Of a DNA stretch of 64,000 nucleotides, positions 51,525 through 59,974 are shown piece by piece. This stretch comes from Streptomyces sp. NBC_00341. Lineage in GTDB: Bacteria > Actinomycetota > Actinomycetes > Streptomycetales > Streptomycetaceae. Location of the stretch: assembly GCF_041435055.1 (NCBI RefSeq), contig NZ_CP108002.1, positions 4,774,001-4,838,000 of the forward strand. Direction: 5' to 3'. The position numbers and the translations under genes were made by a program. The notes below the pieces were generated by a model that was not told the DNA's origin, searched no databases, and saw only the letters and a program-made list of their open reading frames with translations. Numbering within the stretch: the stretch's first letter is position 1; the number at the start of each line of letters is the position of its first letter.

Positions 51525-52712
51525 TCATCGGTCAGCCGTCCTGACGCCGCGTGCGGAGAGGGTCAGCTTCGCCGCGATGAGGAGTGCGGCGAGGATGCCC
51601 GTGACGAGGACGGGCGAGGGGGCGAACGTCGCGGCGAGGATGGCGGCGACCGCGACCGGGTGCACGGCGTCGGCGGCGTCGATCCGTACCGGGGTGGGGT
51701 GGTGCAGCAGCCATACGAGGGTGACGAAGAGCGCGACCGGAACGGTGTAGACCGAGGCCGCCGCATGGTCGGAGAGACGGCCGTGGCCCGTGGCGTGGGC
51801 GACGTTGAGCGCGAGCGCGGCGCCGACGGCGGCTGCGGAGGCGAAGACGAAGTAGTGCCCGTAGCCCCAGAGGAGCGCGACGCGCAGGGTGGTGAGCCGC
51901 CGGGGCGCGCTCTGTGCGAAGTACAGCCACCACAGGGCGAACACGGTCAGGATCCCGCCGACGACGAGTGCGGCGAGGTCACCGAGCGCCGCGTGGGTGT
52001 CGAGGGAGACGCGTACGGCACCGGTGGCGGCGGTGATCGACTCACCGAGCACGATCAGCGTGAACAGTCCGTACCGCTCCGCGATGTGATGCGGGTGCCA
52101 GGTGGTGGTGGCCGCCCGCTCGGCCCATACGGGGACAGCGATCTCCGCGACCACGAGGACCGCGAACGTTGCGAGTCCGCTGCCTTCGGGCAGGGCGAGG
52201 CGTACGACCCAGCCGGCCTGCACCACGAGGATCCCCACGGCGTAGCGCAGGCAGCTGCGGCGCCGTTCGGGATCGGCGTGGGCGGCGCGCAGCCACTGGG
52301 CCACCATGGCCAGCCGCATGATGACGTAGCCCCAGGTGATGACCGTGAAGTCCTCGTGCTGAACCGCCTCGGTCGCGCCGGCGGCCAGGACGAGTGCGCC
52401 GGTGATCTGTACGAGGGTGAGCAGCCGGTACGGCACGTCGTCGGTGTCGTACGCGGAGGCGAACCACGTGAAGTTCATCCAGGCCCACCAGATCGCGAAG
52501 AACACCATCGCGTAGCCGAGTACGCCGTGGCCGATGCGCCCCTCCGCCAGTTCGTGCTCGAAGGCCGTCGCCGCCTGGGCGACGGCGGTGACGAAGCAGA
52601 GGTCGAAGAAGAGTTCCAGCATGGTCGCGGTGCGGTGCTGCTCGTCGGCCGGGCGGGCGACCATCGGCCGGAGCCACGCGGACGCGTTGCGGACGGGTTG
52701 CGAATGGCTCAT
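51525..52712 (-). CDS. ltrA: Low temperature requirement protein A (LtrA) family membrane protein
   Basis: This 395-residue protein has about eleven hydrophobic segments. The family signatures at the N-terminus are TATMLELFFDLCFVTAVAQ and FFAIWWAWMNFTWFASAYDT. The central block ERYGLFTLIVLGESITAATG is also diagnostic. The biochemical role is unknown; Listeria mutants grow poorly in the cold. The ATG at 52712 (MSHSQPVRNAS) is preferred over an open upstream extension of low-complexity sequence. It is convergent with the unrecognised gene, with zero intergenic bases. Confidence 0.9.
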   Translation of the reverse strand: MSHSQPVRNASAWLRPMVARPADEQHRTATMLELFFDLCFVTAVAQAATAFEHELAEGRIGHGVLGYAMVFFAIWWAWMNFTWFASAYDTDDVPYRLLTLVQITGALVLAAGATEAVQHEDFTVITWGYVIMRLAMVAQWLRAAHADPERRRSCLRYAVGILVVQAGWVVRLALPEGSGLATFAVLVVAEIAVPVWAERAATTTWHPHHIAERYGLFTLIVLGESITAATGAVRVSLDTHAALGDLAALVVGGILTVFALWWLYFAQSAPRRLTTLRVALLWGYGHYFVFASAAAVGAALALNVAHATGHGRLSDHAAASVYTVPVALFVTLVWLLHHPTPVRIDAADAVHPVAVAAILAATFAPSPVLVTGILAALLIAAKLTLSARGVRTADR

Positions 52713-52861
52713 GGGGGCGCATTCTTCCCGCTGGTGGGCGGCGGGGGCGTACAGCCACGCCCCGGCCGCCGGACGCGGGTCCGGCGGCTCAGGTGTGAGG
52801 CACCGGGGTGCGGCGTGACCCGTCCACCGTTCGGGTGATCCCCGGGCGGGGGCCCGGCCTG

Positions 52862-52905
52862 AGAGGCCCGGGTGAGCAGGGGATTTCCCGCTCACCCGGG
52901 CCTCT
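52862..52905. other. Strong hairpin in a divergent intergenic region
   Basis: A 16-bp perfect inverted repeat (AGAGGCCCGGGTGAGC at 52862-52877 with its complement at 52890-52905) has a 12-nt loop that can pair further. Both flanking genes point away from it, so it is not an ordinary terminator of an intact gene. Confidence 0.75.
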
Positions 52906-52976
52906 GCGCGTTGTTCGGCCCGGCGTGTCGCGGTCGCCCGTTTTGGCACAGTGCCGCTCCACGATCAAGGAACGGG

Positions 52977-53426
52977 GTGAGCGGGGTGAGCGGTATGGCC
53001 GTGGTGGGGCAGCCCGGAGGGCGGCAGAGGCTGAGCGACCTGGTCGGTGGGTCCGGTGGGCCTGGTGGGTCTGACAGGTCCGGTGCGGTGGATGGGTCTG
53101 CTGGGGATCAGCTTCGGCATAGCGGAGGGGTGTGGGCTCGGGCTGCCGGGGGCGCGGAGGGGATGGTCGCGCACCTCGGGCCGGTGAAGTCGGAGCTCGC
53201 GGCGGCGCACGAGGGCCTGCTCGCCGGTACGGCCGGGCTGAGCGCCCTTGCGGAGCTGGGGAGCGTACGGGAGTCGTGGGAGCGGCGCTTCGAGTCCGCG
53301 CGCCGGGAGTGCGGGTCCCTGGCGGGGAACCTGCGGGGCGTCGCACGGGCCCAGGGCGAGACGAACGAGACCGTGAAGTCGTCCTTCACACCCGTGGCGA
53401 GGCCGGAGTGGGGAGTCGTACGTTGA
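52977..53426 (+). CDS. ESX/WXG-like helical small protein
   Basis: This protein of about 149 residues has a Gly-rich first 50. A helical region of roughly 90 residues follows (MVAHLGPVKSELAAAHEGLLAG, then ESWERRFESARRECGSLAGN). The pattern of two amphipathic helices with a central turn resembles LXG/WXG100 partners encoded before DUF1023 hydrolases. No WXG motif is obvious, although SVRESWERR sits near the expected turn. The GTG at 52977 follows AAGGA at 5 nt. The next gene starts inside its 3' end, in a +/- frame overlap of 19 bp. Confidence 0.75.
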   Translation: MSGVSGMAVVGQPGGRQRLSDLVGGSGGPGGSDRSGAVDGSAGDQLRHSGGVWARAAGGAEGMVAHLGPVKSELAAAHEGLLAGTAGLSALAELGSVRESWERRFESARRECGSLAGNLRGVARAQGETNETVKSSFTPVARPEWGVVR

Positions 53427-55225
53427 CGCCGCCGCCGAGTTCCACGCTGACCTGGGCACAGTTACGGGACCTGAGGTGCGCCGAGCTGGAGGGCGCGGCC
53501 GACGGATGGGGAAAGGCGAGCAACCGCGCCGACGCCGGACGGGACCGGATCGAGAAGCAACTGCTGAACGGCCTGCGCGAGACCCAGCGCGGCGCGGCGG
53601 CGGACGCGGCGGTGGGCAGGCTGCGGCAACTGGGCCAGAACCTGCAGTACGTGTACACGGAGTGCGGTCTGGTCCGTACGGCGCTGAACAGCCTCGCCCA
53701 CGAGATGAGGGCCCAGCAACGGGCGTTGCGGGAGGCACTGGACGACGCGGAGGCGCTGAGGTTCACCGTCCACGCGGACGGCTCGGTGACGTACCCGGAG
53801 GCCGGGGAGGGCCTGGTCGACGGTAAGCCGTTGCCGGGTGGCACGGCCTCGGTGACGGCGTCGCCGGGACTGCTGCCGCCGTCGGGGCTGGTGGCGCCGA
53901 ACCCGAACGCGGGCAAGGCCCAGGACATCGCGGACCGGGTGACGAAAGCCGTACGGACAGCCGCCGAGATCGACTGGCGGTTCGCCGGAATCCTGCGGGA
54001 CCTGAAGGCCGAGGAGGGCCTGAAGGTCCCGGACCGGACTTGGACGGACGCGGCGGGCGACGCCGCAGCGGTACGGGACGCGGCGCGCGGCTACCTGAAG
54101 TCGGGCATCCCGCTCGACGCGAGCCCGGCCGCGCGCAAGGCGTGGTGGGCGGGCCTGACGGACGAACAGCGCGAGGAGTACCTCGCGGTGTACCCGGACC
54201 AGATCGGCAACCTGGACGGCATCCCGGCCCTGGTCCGCGACACGGCCAACCGCGACAACCTCCAACTGCTGATCGGCAAGCTGGAGGGGCAGGACGATGA
54301 GGACGCGGAGACGAAGCTGGCGGGGCTGCGAGAGATCGACCGGCAACTGAAGGAGGGCCGGCAACCGCCGATGTACCTGCTCGGCATCGGGGACGAGGGG
54401 AACGGCCGCGCGATTGTCTCGTACGGGAACCCGGATACGGCGCGAAATGTTTCGGCATACGTTCCTGGGTTGAATACGTCGTTGGATGAGGACTTCGCGC
54501 AAAATGACCTCAAGCGGGCGCGGGATACGGCTATTGGGATGCAGCAGCATGATCCGTCGAGTGCTGGCATCGTTTGGCTTGGGTACGATGCGCCGCAATC
54601 GGTGGACGGATTTGACAGTCTCGACGTAATGGGAGATGAGAGGGCTGAGAGAGGTGGAGGTGCCTTCAATCAGTTCATGGATGGAGTTTCGGTTACGAAT
54701 GAGGATGACGATCCGCATATGACAGCAATCGGTCATTCGTATGGATCACGCACTGTGGGGGCGGCCACTCAGCAAGGAGGTGGGATTCCAGGGGTCGACG
54801 ACATCGTTCTGGTCGGAAGCCCCGGCGTTGGTGTGGATCGAGCGGAGGACCTTGGAGTTGGCAAGGAGCATGTTTTTGTAGGTGCGGCAGAGAACGATAT
54901 CGTGACCAAGCTTCCATCGAAGCAGCAGGCTGCTTTCGGTGCCGCTGCTTTCGCCTTTGCAGGACCGGCGGGTTCGTACCTGGTCGGCGATGTCGCAGAC
55001 CAGGGGGATGACGAACTCTGGTTTGGTAAAGACCCGGCGAGCGAGGCATTCGGGGCTAAGCGTTTTCCCGTGGAGGATGGCCCGAAGGTCGTTGGCGGCA
55101 ATGGTCTATCGATTGATGCGCATTCTCAATATTTCGATCCAGATCGAGATGCTTCATCGGCTAACAGCATCGCACTCGTCGCTGCTGGGCAATCGAATCG
55201 GCTTAAGGCGGAGGAGCATCGATGA
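53408..55225 (+). CDS. ESX-associated DUF1023 alpha/beta hydrolase
   Basis: This protein of about 605 residues has an N-terminal helical part (about 1-300) like ESX substrates, then a DUF1023 hydrolase. The nucleophile elbow is AIGHSYGSRTVG (S444). A likely catalytic Asp lies in GVDDIVLVGSPGVG or the following NDIV region, and the His is in SIDAHSQYFDP. Possible roles are a secreted lipase/esterase or an effector. From about 54410 onward, third codon positions become much richer in A/T (gat, att, ttg, tcg mixed), unlike the first 1 kb. The GTG at 53408 has GAGG at 5 nt; a TTG at 53423 overlaps the upstream stop. It overlaps the lipoprotein gene by 4 bp. Confidence 0.82.
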   Translation: MGSRTLTPPPSSTLTWAQLRDLRCAELEGAADGWGKASNRADAGRDRIEKQLLNGLRETQRGAAADAAVGRLRQLGQNLQYVYTECGLVRTALNSLAHEMRAQQRALREALDDAEALRFTVHADGSVTYPEAGEGLVDGKPLPGGTASVTASPGLLPPSGLVAPNPNAGKAQDIADRVTKAVRTAAEIDWRFAGILRDLKAEEGLKVPDRTWTDAAGDAAAVRDAARGYLKSGIPLDASPAARKAWWAGLTDEQREEYLAVYPDQIGNLDGIPALVRDTANRDNLQLLIGKLEGQDDEDAETKLAGLREIDRQLKEGRQPPMYLLGIGDEGNGRAIVSYGNPDTARNVSAYVPGLNTSLDEDFAQNDLKRARDTAIGMQQHDPSSAGIVWLGYDAPQSVDGFDSLDVMGDERAERGGGAFNQFMDGVSVTNEDDDPHMTAIGHSYGSRTVGAATQQGGGIPGVDDIVLVGSPGVGVDRAEDLGVGKEHVFVGAAENDIVTKLPSKQQAAFGAAAFAFAGPAGSYLVGDVADQGDDELWFGKDPASEAFGAKRFPVEDGPKVVGGNGLSIDAHSQYFDPDRDASSANSIALVAAGQSNRLKAEEHR

Positions 55226-55761
55226 GAATTCGTTTTCTGGTGTGTGGGATCACGGCGATTTTGGGCTTGGTACTTTCTGGCTGCGTAAGCAGCGACAAGA
55301 GGGCTGATATGGACATGCAAGACGCCGCAGGGCATGCCGACGAAATTATGGATGCGACGTTGGCGAGCATTGATCCAGTCGTTCAATGGACTCACGGCCC
55401 CACGACCACAGGATCCTGTGCTGTAACACGCCGCAGAGCCGTAATGACTATTGTTTCCGATGGGCGGCGAGGTAGCTTCTTAGGATTGGTCGAGAGGGCC
55501 TGGAGGAAGCGTGATTACAGGATCAAAGGTGTTAATAATGATCGGGACTCACCCGCTATCTACGCCCAATCGGGCGGCGGTTTCGGAGTGAGCCTGGTCT
55601 TTGGGGGCGGCCAAGCCTTCTTCGAGGTGGACAGTCCCTGCGTGGAAGAGTCCGAAGTGGCGGAGTCGACGACGCCGCCCAACGGTCCGTCCTACGAGGG
55701 TGTCTACCCTCTGCCCCGCCCCAACGTCCGCTCCGACTTCTGGTCCGCCGGAGCGCCCTGA
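55222..55761 (+). CDS. Lipoprotein encoded with the DUF1023 hydrolase; contains a TTA codon
   Basis: This 179-residue protein has a lipoprotein signal (ITAILGLVLSGC, lipidated C21). The mature domain has two further Cys (C66, C150 region) and ends in a conserved-looking Pro-rich tail (YPLPRPNVRSDFW). Codon 87 is TTA (55480-55482), the rare codon read by the bldA tRNA, so full translation may wait for development. The ATG overlaps the hydrolase stop (ATGA). The first two thirds share the lower GC of the hydrolase 3' part, then GC rises. It is a plausible immunity or accessory partner, but no family is recognised. Confidence 0.8.
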   Translation: MRIRFLVCGITAILGLVLSGCVSSDKRADMDMQDAAGHADEIMDATLASIDPVVQWTHGPTTTGSCAVTRRRAVMTIVSDGRRGSFLGLVERAWRKRDYRIKGVNNDRDSPAIYAQSGGGFGVSLVFGGGQAFFEVDSPCVEESEVAESTTPPNGPSYEGVYPLPRPNVRSDFWSAGAP

Positions 55762-55842
55762 TGCTCCATCAGTGACCCCGATGACTCGCACACACCGTCG
55801 AAAACACCCATGAACCCGTCCCCGATGGGGGAAGGTTGAGGG

Positions 55843-56850
55843 GTGCGGAAATTCTGGTTGGTGGGTGGGATCGGCGTCGGGGCCGCCATGTGCTTCGTGG
55901 CGTTGCTCGTTGTCGGTACGTACTCCGCCGCAGCCGGCCTCGGGGGCGGCGGTGGCGGGGCTGTCGGGCTGGCCAAGGGGGCGGTGCCGGCCAAGTACCA
56001 GCCCCTCGTGGAGAAGTGGGGCAACCTCTGTCCCGCCATCAACCCCGCCCTCCTGGCCGCCCAGCTGTACCAGGAGAGCGGCTGGGACCCGGGCGCCAAG
56101 AGTCCGGCCGCCGCGCAGGGCATCGCGCAGTTCATCCCCGGGACCTGGGCCGGACACGGCATCGACGGGGACAACGACGGCGACCGGGACGTCTGGGATC
56201 CCGCCGACGCGATTCCGTCCGCCGCGTCGTACGACTGCGAACTGGCCGGGTACGTGAAGAAGGTTCCGGGGGACGCGACCGACAACATGCTGGCCGCCTA
56301 CAACGCGGGCGCGTACCGGGTGATCAAGGCGGGTGGGGTCCCGGGCATCTCGGAGACCGAGAACTACGTCAAGATCATCCGGTCCCTGGAGAAGAGCTTC
56401 GCCAAGCCCGTGGGCCGGGTGCAGCCCTCTCAGCAGGCCGCGGGTGCCATCTACTTCGCGCAGAAGAAGCTCGGGACGAAGTACCTGTGGGGCGGCAACG
56501 GCACGGCGGAGCAGGGCGGGCGGTTCGACTGCTCGGGGCTGACGCAGGCCGCGTACCGGACGGTGGACATCGAGCTGCCTCGGGTGGCGAACGACCAGTA
56601 CAACGCCGGACCGCACCCCTCGCGCGACGAGTTGCTCCCCGGTGACCTGGTGTTCTTCTCGGACGACCTGGCCAACTCGCGCGCCATCCACCACGTGGGC
56701 CTGTACGTTGGCGGCGGGTACATGATCAACGCGCCGTACACCGGTGCCGTGATCCGGTTCGACAAGATCGACTCGCCCGACTACTTCGGTGCGACACGCG
56801 TCACAAAGGACGGTGCCGCGGCCCTTCCGACCACGCGGCCGGCCGCCTGA
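55843..56850 (+). CDS. Lytic transglycosylase + NlpC/P60 peptidoglycan hydrolase (VirB1-like)
   Basis: This 335-residue protein has an N-terminal membrane anchor (about 5-32). An SLT-like domain has catalytic E78 in AAQLYQESGW and the motifs QGIAQFIPGTW and MLAAYNAGAYRV. A C-terminal NlpC/P60 cysteine peptidase has C230 in RFDCSGLTQAAY and H284 in IHHVGLYVGGGYM. Both glycan and peptide cleavage are thus in one enzyme, the layout of Gram-positive T4SS wall hydrolases. The GTG follows GAAGG. It probably opens the wall for the T4SS-like complex encoded at 37-44 kb. Confidence 0.92.
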   Translation: MRKFWLVGGIGVGAAMCFVALLVVGTYSAAAGLGGGGGGAVGLAKGAVPAKYQPLVEKWGNLCPAINPALLAAQLYQESGWDPGAKSPAAAQGIAQFIPGTWAGHGIDGDNDGDRDVWDPADAIPSAASYDCELAGYVKKVPGDATDNMLAAYNAGAYRVIKAGGVPGISETENYVKIIRSLEKSFAKPVGRVQPSQQAAGAIYFAQKKLGTKYLWGGNGTAEQGGRFDCSGLTQAAYRTVDIELPRVANDQYNAGPHPSRDELLPGDLVFFSDDLANSRAIHHVGLYVGGGYMINAPYTGAVIRFDKIDSPDYFGATRVTKDGAAALPTTRPAA

Positions 56851-57119
56851 CCGGTGGGCGGCGGTGGCCGGAACTCTCTGTGAAGCCTGGGCCCTGAGCT
56901 GCGACGATGAGTCACTCTTCGATAACGTCATGGTGATCATTCGGTGGAGAGTGGAACGTACGCACGGAACGCGTCGTTCTCTGGTTGGACCGGGGTAGCG
57001 GCCACTGACCGAGCGTCGTCCCACGTACGTGATCGAAGCGAACACGGGGGTTCGTCAATGCGGTGCACATGGGTGTGTGCCGCGGTATCAGCAGCAGACA
57101 AGGCAAGGGGCCGCGGCAG

Positions 57120-57854
57120 ATGGCTGGACTCGCACTGGATGGGTCAAACCCCGACGTCAGCCTGCTCTACGACATCAACGGGCTCGCCAAGTCCGCTCCC
57201 ACCTGGTTCGACAAGGTCATGGAGTTCATCGGCGAGTACGGGATCATGCTCGGCATGGTCCTGGTGGTCCTTTGGTGCTGGTGGAGTGCCCGTCGGCGCG
57301 GGACCCCCGAGGACTCGGTGACGGCTGTCGCCGGAATCGTGTGGGCGCCGCTCGCCGCGGGCATCGCCCTGCTGATCAACATCCCGATCCGCGGATTCGT
57401 CGAACGGCCGCGGCCGTTCAAGGACCACCAGGGCCTCGAAGTCCTGGTGGACGGGAAGAACGACTTCTCCTTCGTGAGCGACCACGCCACGATGGCGATG
57501 GCCCTCGGCGTCGGGCTCTTCGTGGCGAACCGCAAGTACGGCATCGCGGCGATCGGGCTCGCGTTGCTGGAGGGTTTCTGCCGGATCTACATGGGCGTTC
57601 ACTACCCGACCGACGTCATCGGCGGATTCGCCCTCGGCACGGCTGCGGCGCTGCTGCTCGCCCCGCTCGCGATGATGCTGCTGGCTCCCCTGGTGGGTGC
57701 CGTCTCCCGGTCTCCCCGGGCGGCCAGGCTCGTACGGTCGCGCCGGGCACTGTCCGCGGCGGGGACCGAGAGCCGGGGCGACGCGCTCGGGATCCCCGAG
57801 CCGCGGCCGGGCTCCGGCGGCGGCGGTGACGGCGAGAAAGGGCTCGCGGCGTAG
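57120..57854 (+). CDS. PAP2-family membrane phosphatase
   Basis: This 244-residue protein has about five membrane segments and the three PAP2 motifs: RGFVERPRPF (KxxxxxxRP-like), FVSDHATM (in place of PSGH) and CRIYMGVHYPTDVIGG (SRxxxxxHxxxD-like). It is likely an undecaprenyl-diphosphate or lipid phosphate phosphatase. The SDH in place of SGH is also seen in other actinobacterial members. The C-terminal 50 residues are basic/Gly-rich and cytoplasmic. The ATG at 57120 follows AAGGGG. Confidence 0.9.
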   Translation: MAGLALDGSNPDVSLLYDINGLAKSAPTWFDKVMEFIGEYGIMLGMVLVVLWCWWSARRRGTPEDSVTAVAGIVWAPLAAGIALLINIPIRGFVERPRPFKDHQGLEVLVDGKNDFSFVSDHATMAMALGVGLFVANRKYGIAAIGLALLEGFCRIYMGVHYPTDVIGGFALGTAAALLLAPLAMMLLAPLVGAVSRSPRAARLVRSRRALSAAGTESRGDALGIPEPRPGSGGGGDGEKGLAA

Positions 57855-57859
57855 GAACG

Positions 57860-57947
57860 CGGAGTCGCGACGCGAGCTGTGACGTGGAGCCTCGACGCCG
57901 AGCCGCGACGCGGAGTTGTGACGCGGAGCTGTGACGCCGAGTTGTGA
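57860..57947. repeat. Imperfect 13-15-bp repeats after the PAP2 gene
   Basis: Variants of GACGCGGAG(T/C)TGTG occur about six times with small changes (for example ACGCGGAGTTGTG and ACGCCGAGTTGTG). They lead directly into the shared terminator. They look like a small degenerating satellite. Confidence 0.75.
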
Positions 57948-57988
57948 GGGGCCTCCGGGCGGGGCTTTCCGCCCCGCCCGGAGGCCCC
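57948..57988. terminator. Bidirectional terminator between PAP2 and the flavin oxidase
   Basis: An 18-bp perfect stem (57948-57965 with 57971-57988) with a TTTCC loop sits between convergent genes, 7 bp from the oxidase stop. Confidence 0.92.
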
Positions 57989-57995
57989 CGGCCGT

Positions 57996-59600
57996 TCAGA
58001 GCGACTGCGGGTACGTGAAGGCGCCGTCCGGGTCGTACCGCTTCTTCACCTCGGCCAGTCGGGCGGCCCCCGTGCCGTAGTAGGCGTTCCGCCAGTCCGT
58101 CAGTGCCGGGTCCGCGTAGTTCTGGTAGGCCGCTCCGGATGCGTACCGGCGCAGCGCGGAATGGGTGTCTTTCAGCCAGTTCTGTTGCGGGCTGCCCGAT
58201 GTGCCGGGGCGCCAGGCGCCGATGTACTGGGCGAGCACCCGTGAGCGCCGGTGGACGAACGCCGTGGCCTTCGGGTCCACCCGGTTGATGGCCCCGCCCA
58301 GCGCGGTGAGCGCGATCGATCCGCCGCCGCCCTGGGCCGTGTCGAGCCGGGTGAAGGCCTCCGTCCGGTCGAGGAGGGCCTGGACGCCGGCCGGGGGCAG
58401 CGCGTGGTCGTAGAAGTCGGACGCGGCGGCGTACGTCTCGCGCTGGAGCGTGCCCTGCGAGGTGCGGCCGGGGGTGGTGCCCGGGAGATGGCACTGGGCG
58501 TCGGTGATGCCCGAGCAGCCCGCGTACACGAGCATCGCCTCCTGGTAGCTGCGGCGGCGCAGCGAGACGGAGGAGGCCGGGGCGCCGATCTTGTCGGCGA
58601 GGCGGTCGACGGCGTTCTGCAGATCGCCGTACGTGCCGAGGCTGAAGGCCGAGACCGTCACGGTCGGGTTTCCGCCGCCGGGGCCCGCCGCGAGGTGTGC
58701 GGAGGACCAGATCTCGTCCGGCTGGTCCGGCCCCCACTCCTGCCAGGCGGTGACGACGGACCGGGCGCGCGACCAGGGCCAGGACATGTACGCGGTGACG
58801 GTCTGTGGGGCCGGGCGGGTGCGGAAGCGGAGTTCGGTGACGACGCCGAAGTTGCCGTTGCCCGCTCCGCGCAGCGCCCAGAAGAGGTCCGAGTGGTGTT
58901 TGGCGTCGGCGGTGAGGGTCTTGCCGTCGGCGGTGACGATGGTCGCGGCGGTGAGGCTGTCGCAGGTCAGGCCGTATGCGCGGGCCGCGACACCGTGGCC
59001 GCCGCCCAGGGTGAGGCCGGAGATGGCGACCGTGGGGCAGGAGCCGCCGGGGATGGTGACGCCGTGCGCGGCGAGGCCCTGGTAGACGTCGAGGAGCCGG
59101 GCGCCCGCGCCGATCGTGCCGTCGCCGCCGACGCGGGAGAGTGACGAGACGTCAATGACGAGCCTGCCGTTGCCACTCGACCAGCCGCCGTAGGAGTGGC
59201 CGCCGCTGCGGATGGCGACGGGCGTGGAGCTGCGCCGGGCGAAGGCCAGGCACTCGCGGATGTCGGCCTCGTGCCGGACGTAGGCGACCCCGGCCGGTTT
59301 CTGGTTGTCGTAGCGGGTGTTGTAGAGCTGACGGGCGGTCGGATAGGCCGCGTCGTCGGGGCGTACGACGGAGCCGTCGAGGCTCTTGGCCAGCGCGGGC
59401 CAGTCCGCCGGGCCGGAGGGCGCGGTCGTCGACGGGGACGCGGAGGCGCCGGTGGGTGTCGGTCCGCCCGTCGTCGTGGCCGGGGTCGAGCCGCCGGTGG
59501 GTGTGGAGGAGCCGGTGTCGTCGCAGGCGGTGGCGGTGACGCCGGTGAGTACGGCTGCGGCGCCCGCGGTCAGGACGGTGCGTCGGTTCGGCAGGGTCAT
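57996..59600 (-). CDS. Secreted BBE-like FAD oxidase
   Basis: This 534-residue protein has an NRRTVLTAG Tat motif followed by a possible lipobox (VTATAC, C26) and a Thr/Gly/Ser spacer. The FAD-binding PCMH domain has H135 in RSGGHSYGGW and C188 in GGSCPTVAISG. These are the two residues that bind FAD covalently in berberine-bridge-type oxidases. The C-terminal BBE domain ends NYADPALTDWRNAYYG and KKRYDPDGAFTYP. It should oxidise an alcohol or sugar with O2, releasing H2O2. The ATG at 59600 follows GGAGG at 5 nt. Confidence 0.9.
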   Translation of the reverse strand: MTLPNRRTVLTAGAAAVLTGVTATACDDTGSSTPTGGSTPATTTGGPTPTGASASPSTTAPSGPADWPALAKSLDGSVVRPDDAAYPTARQLYNTRYDNQKPAGVAYVRHEADIRECLAFARRSSTPVAIRSGGHSYGGWSSGNGRLVIDVSSLSRVGGDGTIGAGARLLDVYQGLAAHGVTIPGGSCPTVAISGLTLGGGHGVAARAYGLTCDSLTAATIVTADGKTLTADAKHHSDLFWALRGAGNGNFGVVTELRFRTRPAPQTVTAYMSWPWSRARSVVTAWQEWGPDQPDEIWSSAHLAAGPGGGNPTVTVSAFSLGTYGDLQNAVDRLADKIGAPASSVSLRRRSYQEAMLVYAGCSGITDAQCHLPGTTPGRTSQGTLQRETYAAASDFYDHALPPAGVQALLDRTEAFTRLDTAQGGGGSIALTALGGAINRVDPKATAFVHRRSRVLAQYIGAWRPGTSGSPQQNWLKDTHSALRRYASGAAYQNYADPALTDWRNAYYGTGAARLAEVKKRYDPDGAFTYPQSL

Positions 59601-59655
59601 CGGACCTCCGGGGTGGGGGGAGCGGGGCCTCGTGGGGTGCGGCCGGTGGTCCGGG

Positions 59656-59841
59656 TCAGGGGGCGGCGCGGTGTGCGTCGGCGTCGGCGCGGGCCCGGTC
59701 GCGGGATCTGCGGGCCGGTCCGGACCAGCCGCAGCCGCATCGTGCGGTGCAGAAAGAGCCGCGTTCGACGGTGGTGGGTTCGTGGGCGGGCCGGGCCGGT
59801 GGGACGGCCGGTGGAACCTCTGCGGTGTGTTGGTCATACAC
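59656..59841 (-). CDS. Small Cys-containing protein (hypothetical)
   Basis: This 61-residue frame has a Pro/Ala N-terminus and a compact motif SFCTARCGCGWSGPARRSRD. It holds three Cys and a Trp, as in small zinc-ribbon-like Streptomyces proteins. It ends 55 bp before the oxidase start on the same strand. The start codon (GTG) lacks a clear ribosome-binding site. The Cys/Trp pattern argues for a real gene, but no family is named. Confidence 0.5.
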   Translation of the reverse strand: MYDQHTAEVPPAVPPARPAHEPTTVERGSFCTARCGCGWSGPARRSRDRARADADAHRAAP

Positions 59842-59974
59842 GCGTCCACGGTACTGGGCGGGGCCGTCCGGCGGTGAGGGGTGGGCGGGCGGCGTTACGG
59901 GGGACAGGGGCAGTCGTTATCCGGAACGGGTGGGGGGCTCGGGCAAGCGGCACGGCGTTGGGGGTTGGCAGGCG

